NCBI GenBank assembly: GCA_023433065.1
Contig: JAEZET010000003.1
Span: 62,001 to 126,000, forward strand
Direction of reading: 5' to 3'
From: Cyanobacteria bacterium OH_CBrB_359
Lineage (GTDB): Bacteria; Cyanobacteriota; Vampirovibrionia; Gastranaerophilales; Gastranaerophilaceae
Length of the DNA: 64,000 bases
The stretch's first letter is position 1; every line of letters begins with the position of its first letter. This document shows, one piece after another, positions 59,062 to 64,000 of this stretch. Below the pieces are notes generated by a model, which saw only the letters and a list, made by a program, of their open reading frames with translations, was not told the origin of the DNA and did no database searches. Made by a program: the position numbers and the translations under genes.

Positions 59062-61068
59062 TTATTGTGGAAATTTTTTCTTCAAAAAATTTATTTTATA
59101 TTGAATATTTGATTTTAATTCGTTGTCGTTAGTATATTTTATAAAGTTTTCATAATATTCGACTGATTTTGAGTAATTTTTTTCTTTCTCGAATGCCAGT
59201 CCCAATGCATAATGAGCGTAAGCATAGTCAGGTTTTAATGAAATAACTTTTTGAAAATTTATTTTAGCTTCTGATAACTTATTTAATTCAGCCTGGCAGA
59301 GTCCGAGGTTAAACATGGCATCTGTGTTATTAGGATTAATTTTTAAAGCATTCTGGTATTCAAGAATGGCATTTTGGATGTCGGATTTTGTTTTGTAGGC
59401 ATTTCCTAATTTAATGCATAGAATGTCGTCATTTGGCGTTATAAATTTTGCTTTTTTATATTCATCAATAGCCTTATCATAATTTTTATTTTTCAAATAA
59501 TTATCAGCTAAATCAATGTGTACATTTGCTTTATCTACTTCTGAAATATTTTCCATATTAAGAACTTTTTGATAAACTTGCTCTGCAGCTTCATCTTTAT
59601 CGTATTTTGCAAGAGTTTTAGCGTAGTCTGTTGCAATTTCATTGTTCTCAGGGTCTATTTCAACAGCTTTTTCATAATTTTCGATTGCTTTACCTTCAGA
59701 GCCTATTTTATCGTAAGAACTCGCCAGATTTGTGTATGTTTTAGCATCATTAGCATCAAGTTCAAGCGCTTTTTCATAATTTTCGATAGCTTTTCTGTAG
59801 CTGCTTGATGTTAAAAGTGTATCACCTTGTGCTATATATGCTTTTGCAAGATAATTTTTGATTTTTGGATCCGGTTTTTGCGAAAGCAAATTAGTATAAA
59901 TTGCAATAGCTGTAGAGTACATTCCTCCTGCATGACAGGCGAGTGCTTTATTGTAATTTAAGTCGTAGTCACTTTTATTTACCAACAATAATTCATCATA
60001 AAGCTTTATTGCATCCGCATAATCTTTATTCAGATGATAGCATTTTGCAAGTTCTTTTTTGATATCATTATTTTTAGGGTCAACATTAGTCGCTGTTTTT
60101 AACGAAACCAGTGCTTGCGGTATATTTTTATTCTTAACATAAAGCAGCCCTAAATTATAATAGGCTATTGAGTTGTTTTTATTTGTATTTACATATTTTT
60201 TGTATTCTGTAATTGCTTCATCATATTTGCCCAAGTCTGCTAACAAGTTAGCATAATCAAACCTTATATTATCAAAATCAGGTTTAATCGTAAGCGCTTT
60301 CTGGAATTCTGAAAGTGCTTGATCATCTTTGTTTTGGCTGACATATACAAACGCAAGATTCGCATGTGAAGCATAGTCATTGGGATTATTTTGTATAGCT
60401 TTTTTTAGCATTATTTCAGAGTTTGTATAGTCTTCAATTTTGTATAATGCAAGTCCATAATTAGAATATTCTTTGAACGTTGTAGGGTTATTGTTATAAA
60501 GTTTATAATACTGATCTGATGCATCTTTAGGATTATTATTTTTCAAATATAAAGATGCTAAATTTTCTCTTGCTTCAGTATGATCAGGATAATATGTCAA
60601 AAAAGTTTGGTAATAATTTATGGCTTCATCATTACTTCCCAATAAAAGTTTTACATTGGCAAGATTAAGGTAGTTGTATTTATAATCAGGAAATATTTGT
60701 AAGGCATGAGAATATGCACTGAAAGAATTTTGATAGTCTTGCTGTTGTTGGAGTATATTGCCGATACTTATATAAATAAAAGCATCATTTGGACGTAATT
60801 TTGCTGCTTTTTTATACGCAACAAGGGCGTTCTGCCAGTCTCCTATTTCGCTGTACATACCTGCTAATTTCGTATATAAAAGGGCGTCTTCGCCGGATAT
60901 CTGGATTGCTGTTTTTAGTTCCGAAACAGCTTCCATATATTTATTTGCAGCTTCTAATTTGCAAGCTGACTTATAATGCAGATTAGCTTCGGGCGTCATT
61001 TTCGCAATAGCTCCGGAGTTTAATAGCCCGATTGACAAGATTGTGGTTATCAGCAATTTACGGTTAAT
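59062..61068 (-). CDS. Exported TPR-repeat protein, probable ATT or ATC start
   Basis: This protein of about 668 residues is made of roughly 18 tetratricopeptide repeats ('AFIYISIGNILQQQQDYQNSF', 'ENYEKALELDANDAKTYTNLA') after an N-terminal signal peptide. The first ATG, GTG or TTG in frame is TTG at 61056, but it is 19 bases from the only ribosome site. That site, AGGAGGG (61076-61082), stands seven bases before an in-frame ATT (61066-61068) and four before ATC (61069-61071). Starting there gives 'NRKLLITTILSIGLLNSGAIA', an ideal basic-hydrophobic-AxA signal peptide. The protein is likely periplasmic. It leads a three-gene operon with the lipoprotein and the YkgJ-like gene. Confidence 0.85.
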   Translation of the reverse strand: MNRKLLITTILSIGLLNSGAIAKMTPEANLHYKSACKLEAANKYMEAVSELKTAIQISGEDALLYTKLAGMYSEIGDWQNALVAYKKAAKLRPNDAFIYISIGNILQQQQDYQNSFSAYSHALQIFPDYKYNYLNLANVKLLLGSNDEAINYYQTFLTYYPDHTEARENLASLYLKNNNPKDASDQYYKLYNNNPTTFKEYSNYGLALYKIEDYTNSEIMLKKAIQNNPNDYASHANLAFVYVSQNKDDQALSEFQKALTIKPDFDNIRFDYANLLADLGKYDEAITEYKKYVNTNKNNSIAYYNLGLLYVKNKNIPQALVSLKTATNVDPKNNDIKKELAKCYHLNKDYADAIKLYDELLLVNKSDYDLNYNKALACHAGGMYSTAIAIYTNLLSQKPDPKIKNYLAKAYIAQGDTLLTSSSYRKAIENYEKALELDANDAKTYTNLASSYDKIGSEGKAIENYEKAVEIDPENNEIATDYAKTLAKYDKDEAAEQVYQKVLNMENISEVDKANVHIDLADNYLKNKNYDKAIDEYKKAKFITPNDDILCIKLGNAYKTKSDIQNAILEYQNALKINPNNTDAMFNLGLCQAELNKLSEAKINFQKVISLKPDYAYAHYALGLAFEKEKNYSKSVEYYENFIKYTNDNELKSNIQYKINFLKKKFPQ

Positions 61069-61075
61069 GATTGTG

Positions 61076-61082
61076 CCCTCCT
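61076..61082 (-). promoter_or_regulatory. Strong Shine-Dalgarno without a standard start codon
   Basis: AGGAGGG on the minus strand is the best ribosome site in this region. No ATG, GTG or TTG lies within 5-12 bases after it. ATC and ATT in the TPR reading frame do. Confidence 0.65.
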
Positions 61083-61120
61083 GTTAATTAAATTATCTTA
61101 TGATATTTAAAAAAAATCAA

Positions 61121-61963
61121 TCAGTTATTATCTTTTTGAATAAGTTTTTCATAATCTTGCGAATTTATCTCTCCGCCGATAAGGATTATCAAAGAGGTAT
61201 AATAGAGCCAAACCATCATTATTGCAAAAGCTCCTATTGTTCCATATACTTTGTTGTAGGTATTAAGATTATTAAGGTATAAAGAGAAACTCCAAGAACC
61301 TAAAAGCCAGAAAAAGCAGAAAAATAAAGTTCCTTTCAATGCGCTTTTTCTTTTAATTTTTTCATGCCCTTGTACGCAAGGCAAAATATAATAGTTAATA
61401 AATGCCATAATATAAAGTGCAAGAAAAGACACTGGCCATCTTGTAATCATAATGAGGTTAATGTAGAAATCAGCAAGGCTTGTATAATTTAAAGCAAAAT
61501 TTAGTATAACTTTTCCAAAGACGATTAAGTTCACTGTGATGAATAGAACAAATGCATTTGCAAAAACCATAAGGACTGAAAGCATTCTTGTATACCCAAA
61601 AGACCTTGTTTCATCGATCTGATAGGCTCTGTTTAGTCCTTTCATTATCACTGCAACTGCATTTGAAGCGAGGGTGACAGTAATAAAAAGACCGACAATA
61701 GCAATCAGTCCGCCTTTATTGAATATCATTGCTTCATTTAAAACGGTATTAATTAAATGTATTATATCATAGGGTATTACTGCTGCTAAAAACTCAAGAA
61801 TAGGTTTTATAAGTGATTTTTTCCCAAGCCAGGCAAACAGTGACATTAGAAAAAGTAGAAAAGGAAATATTCCTAAAATAAAAATAAATGCCATTTCGGA
61901 TGCCATACCTGAAAAATCTGCTTCGATAATTTTTGTTATCAGGTTTTTAAGATATTTTTTCAT
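61121..61963 (-). CDS. YihY/BrkB-family inner membrane protein
   Basis: This 280-residue protein has about six membrane helices. It carries the family features 'MASEMAFIFILGIFPFLLFLMSLFAW', 'GLNRAYQIDETRSFGYTRMLS', and 'YNKVYGTIGAFAIMMVWLYYTSLIILIGGEINSQ'. The family was once called ribonuclease BN by mistake; the real function is unsettled, with a transport or envelope role suspected. The ATG at 61963 with AAGAG before it is preferred to a TTG at 61987. It overlaps the end of nrnA by 17 bases. Confidence 0.9.
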   Translation of the reverse strand: MKKYLKNLITKIIEADFSGMASEMAFIFILGIFPFLLFLMSLFAWLGKKSLIKPILEFLAAVIPYDIIHLINTVLNEAMIFNKGGLIAIVGLFITVTLASNAVAVIMKGLNRAYQIDETRSFGYTRMLSVLMVFANAFVLFITVNLIVFGKVILNFALNYTSLADFYINLIMITRWPVSFLALYIMAFINYYILPCVQGHEKIKRKSALKGTLFFCFFWLLGSWSFSLYLNNLNTYNKVYGTIGAFAIMMVWLYYTSLIILIGGEINSQDYEKLIQKDNN

Positions 61964-62927
61964 AAAGCTCTTTTCTAATTGACTCAAGCAACTTGTTTAA
62001 TGCTACAGCAGGAGGTTTTTTAATTGTGCAGCCTGCTGCGAATTTGTGGCCGCCACCTCCAAATATTGCTGATATTTCGCTAACATCAATATTTTTGCTT
62101 CTAAGACTTATTTTAGTTTGTCCGAGTGTAGTTTCTTTTAAGACAAAAGATATTTCAACGGTTTTAATTTGTCTTAAAGCCTCTGAAATTCCGTCGGTGT
62201 AATCATCCGATGCTTTAAATTTTTGCATGTCTTCAATTGAAATGATTGTATAAGCTATTTTGCCATCAGCACTGAAAACGGCATTACTTAAAGCATAAGA
62301 TTGAAGTTCAACCATAGCCTGAGGTTTTGATTCATAGCAGGCTCTATATATTTTACAAGGGTCTGCTCCGTTTTCAATAAGCTCTGATGCTATAATTAAT
62401 GTATTAGCAGTTGTGTTTTCGTACTTGAACCCGCCTGTATCAGTCAGTATTGAAGTATAAAGACAGGTTGATATGTCTTTATCAAGTTTGAATTGAAGTC
62501 CTTTTGTCATATTAAATAAAACTTCACCGGCAGAAGATGCTTTGGAGTTTACAAAGTTTATTATTCCATAATTATTATTTGTTTTATGGTGGTCAATATT
62601 TATAGTTAATTTTGCTTTGTTGAAAAAATCAAAACCTTCAGATAGCCTGTCTTTAGATGCTATATCTACCGCAATAGCAAGATCAAAAATTTCTGAAGAA
62701 TTTATTTCATTAATATTTATAAATCTGTCTAGATGAGGCAAAAAATCGTATACTTCAGGGACTTTACCCATCACAACAAGTTTTGAACTCTTGTTGAAAT
62801 ACTTTTCTAAAATAAGATTTAATGCCAAAGCTGAACTTATGGTATCTCCGTCAGGATTCACATGTGGCATTATTATTATTTTTTCGGAGTTTTTTATAGC
62901 TTCTTTAAAATCGTTAATATTATTCAT
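61947..62927 (-). CDS. nrnA: NrnA-like bifunctional oligoribonuclease/pAp phosphatase
   Basis: This 326-residue DHH/DHHA1 protein has 'MPHVNPDGDTISSALAL' (motif I), 'LAIAVDIASKDRL' (motif II), 'NIDHHKTNNNYG' (DHH), 'LTDTGGFKYENT' (motif IV) and 'GGGGHKFAAG' (DHHA1). NrnA degrades two- to five-mer RNAs and 3'-phosphoadenosine 5'-phosphate. The ATG at 62927 is chosen because the predicted promoter at 62955-62983 places the transcript start downstream of the earlier in-frame starts. A second, much larger DHH protein is encoded at 25-27 kb. Confidence 0.92.
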   Translation of the reverse strand: MNNINDFKEAIKNSEKIIIMPHVNPDGDTISSALALNLILEKYFNKSSKLVVMGKVPEVYDFLPHLDRFININEINSSEIFDLAIAVDIASKDRLSEGFDFFNKAKLTINIDHHKTNNNYGIINFVNSKASSAGEVLFNMTKGLQFKLDKDISTCLYTSILTDTGGFKYENTTANTLIIASELIENGADPCKIYRACYESKPQAMVELQSYALSNAVFSADGKIAYTIISIEDMQKFKASDDYTDGISEALRQIKTVEISFVLKETTLGQTKISLRSKNIDVSEISAIFGGGGHKFAAGCTIKKPPAVALNKLLESIRKELYEKIS

Positions 62928-62954
62928 TTTCGGGTTTCTATTTATGAATGATAA

Positions 62955-62983
62955 ATTATATTGTATCATAAATAGAATATGAA
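62955..62983 (-). promoter_or_regulatory. Predicted promoter of nrnA
   Basis: On the minus strand TTCATA (62978-62983), a 17-base spacer and TATAAT (62955-62960). It predicts a transcript start near 62948. Confidence 0.58.
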
Positions 62984-63016
62984 CCAAATTTTTGAGAACA
63001 GACAAGGAGTTATTAG

Positions 63017-64000
63017 TTGGAATTTTTAATATCGGCAGTATTGATAATAGTTCTACTTGTTTTGATAGTATTATCCTGTATTGTATTTACTAATGCAGTT
63101 GAGCATTTGGGAAGAGTTTTTGATTTGGGAGACGGAGCTGTCGGATGCGTGCTTGCAGCTGTTGGTACGGCTTTACCCGAGACAATAGTGCCACTTGTTG
63201 CTATATTTGGTGCTTATTTTGCAGGAGGGAACGTTCAGGCAGGAAGCGAAATCGGTGTTGGCGCAATATTGGGCGCACCTTTTCTATTGAGTACGCTTGC
63301 AATGTTTGTGACCGGCATTGCTGCAGTTATGTTTTCAAAGCTTAAAAAAAGAAAACATGAGGTTCAAATTGATGTAAATTCGCTTTTAAGAGATTTGAGA
63401 TTTTTTATTATAGCTTATACGGTGGCGGTTTTGTCATCGTTTGTGTCAACCCAATATATTAAATATATTATTGGGATAATTTTACTCTTATATTATGGTT
63501 TTTATGTATTCAGAACAATTCTGAAATCTTGTAATGTAGTTTGTAGCAACGAACTTGAAGAGCTTTATTTATTTAAAATATTTAATGCTCTAAAAAAATT
63601 CAAAAAACTCTCTATATGGCTTCAGATTTGTTTATCAATTTTTGCATTGATTTGTTTTTCCCATTTATTCGTGGAAAATATCAAGTTCTTGTCCGAAGGT
63701 CTTAATATTTCACCTTTGATTATAAGCTTGTTGCTTGCTCCTGTTGCAACTGAGCTACCTGAAATGTTTAATAGCGTGATATGGATTAATGGGTCAAAAG
63801 ATACTCTAGCCCTTGGAAATATAACAGGAGCCATGGTTTTTCAAAGTTGTATCCCTATGTCAATAGGATTGTTTTTTACATCATGGGTATTTGCTCAAGA
63901 AGCTTGTATAAACATAATTTTAGTCTATTTTGCAGTAATAGTTCTCTATATTTTTGCAGCAAGGAATAAATCGCATATTTCTCCTTTTACATTGATATTT
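63017..64000 (+). CDS. Sodium/calcium exchanger (CaCA) family antiporter, 3' truncated
   Basis: The frame is open from a TTG at 63017 (AAGGAG seven bases before it) to the window edge, 328 residues, with about 9-10 membrane helices. The two inverted alpha-repeats of the CaCA superfamily are visible: 'CVLAAVGTALPETIVPLVAIF' near 45-65 and 'ISLLLAPVATELPEMFNSVIW' near 237-257, each with the P-E ion-binding pair. 'ALGNITGAMVFQS' follows the second. Family members exchange Na+ or H+ for Ca2+ or other cations across the inner membrane. The cytosolic loop (about 112-190) is basic. It is divergent from nrnA. Confidence 0.87.
   Translation, partial: MEFLISAVLIIVLLVLIVLSCIVFTNAVEHLGRVFDLGDGAVGCVLAAVGTALPETIVPLVAIFGAYFAGGNVQAGSEIGVGAILGAPFLLSTLAMFVTGIAAVMFSKLKKRKHEVQIDVNSLLRDLRFFIIAYTVAVLSSFVSTQYIKYIIGIILLLYYGFYVFRTILKSCNVVCSNELEELYLFKIFNALKKFKKLSIWLQICLSIFALICFSHLFVENIKFLSEGLNISPLIISLLLAPVATELPEMFNSVIWINGSKDTLALGNITGAMVFQSCIPMSIGLFFTSWVFAQEACINIILVYFAVIVLYIFAARNKSHISPFTLIF

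Noticed and set aside
1..64000. tRNA genes, rRNA genes, CRISPR arrays, insertion sequences
   Set aside because: Scanning the intergenic regions on both strands gave no TPsiC-type GTTCGAATC arm with a matching acceptor stem, no direct-repeat array with spacers, and no transposase or terminal inverted repeats. Almost all sequence is accounted for by genes.

Overview
The window is about 64 kb of AT-rich, densely packed bacterial chromosome (most gaps under 100 bases, standard stop codons including TGA, many GTG and TTG starts). I see no rRNA, tRNA, insertion sequence, phage gene or CRISPR array. The gene set fits a flagellated, anaerobic or fermentative bacterium related to Cyanobacteria, most likely a gut-type Melainabacteria/Vampirovibrionia lineage (Gastranaerophilales-like). 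Pointers are a cyanobacterial-style primary sigma factor, DapL-type aminotransferase, flavodiiron protein, split glycine decarboxylase, RNase HIII, YvcK, and flagellar genes alongside a Gram-negative-style lipoprotein and exported TPR protein. The assignment is inferred from gene content, not from a phylogenetic marker search.

Layout. 1-0.95 kb: tail of a DUF167 gene, secG and dut. 1-3 kb: a glycine-zipper protein facing a membrane protein, neither of known function. 2.9-6.7 kb (minus): pxpA-yvcK-panB-panC. 6.9-9.6 kb (plus): a flagellar block (fliJ, a fliK-like gene, a FlgE/F/G-family rod or hook gene), then a MerR-HTH/coiled-coil gene. 9.6-14.1 kb (minus): pyrH-frr-cdsA-rnc-rpe-nagA. 14.1-18.8 kb (minus): dgt-dnaG-rpoD and a flavoprotein. 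19-21.9 kb (plus): rpmB, a candidate small RNA, deoB, a small ferredoxin, nth. 22-27.5 kb: nadA, a metallo-beta-lactamase-fold hydrolase, an HNH protein, and a 792-residue DHH phosphoesterase. 27.6-33.1 kb (plus): rnhC, gcvT-gcvH-gcvPA, and an ArnT-like glycosyltransferase where gcvPB might be expected. 33.1-39.5 kb (minus): rpsP, a glycosyltransferase, dapL, an OmpR-type regulator, uvrA. 39.7-44.7 kb (plus): fliO, a NeuB-like synthase, a KdsC-like phosphatase, a TPR protein, lysC. 45-49.6 kb: flavodiiron protein, udk-nadD-yqeK, a small possibly Sm-like protein and an acetyltransferase. 49.6-57 kb: pheT, flagellin, aroC-aroK-aroB, surE. 57-64 kb: yraN, an SDR, a YkgJ/lipoprotein/TPR group, a YihY/BrkB protein, nrnA and a cation antiporter running off the end.

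Most genes are housekeeping: cofactors (pantothenate, NAD), aromatic amino acids and lysine, one-carbon metabolism, replication and repair, envelope lipid. The flagellar genes are scattered in three places. The less ordinary parts are a likely ATT/ATC initiation codon on the exported TPR gene, an independently terminated non-coding transcript near 19.5 kb, a possibly leaderless dut mRNA, a large DHH protein with a possible HIRAN-like module, a perfect inverted repeat over the flavodiiron promoter, and a recurring N-terminal F-G / F-K-G motif in three otherwise unrelated proteins.
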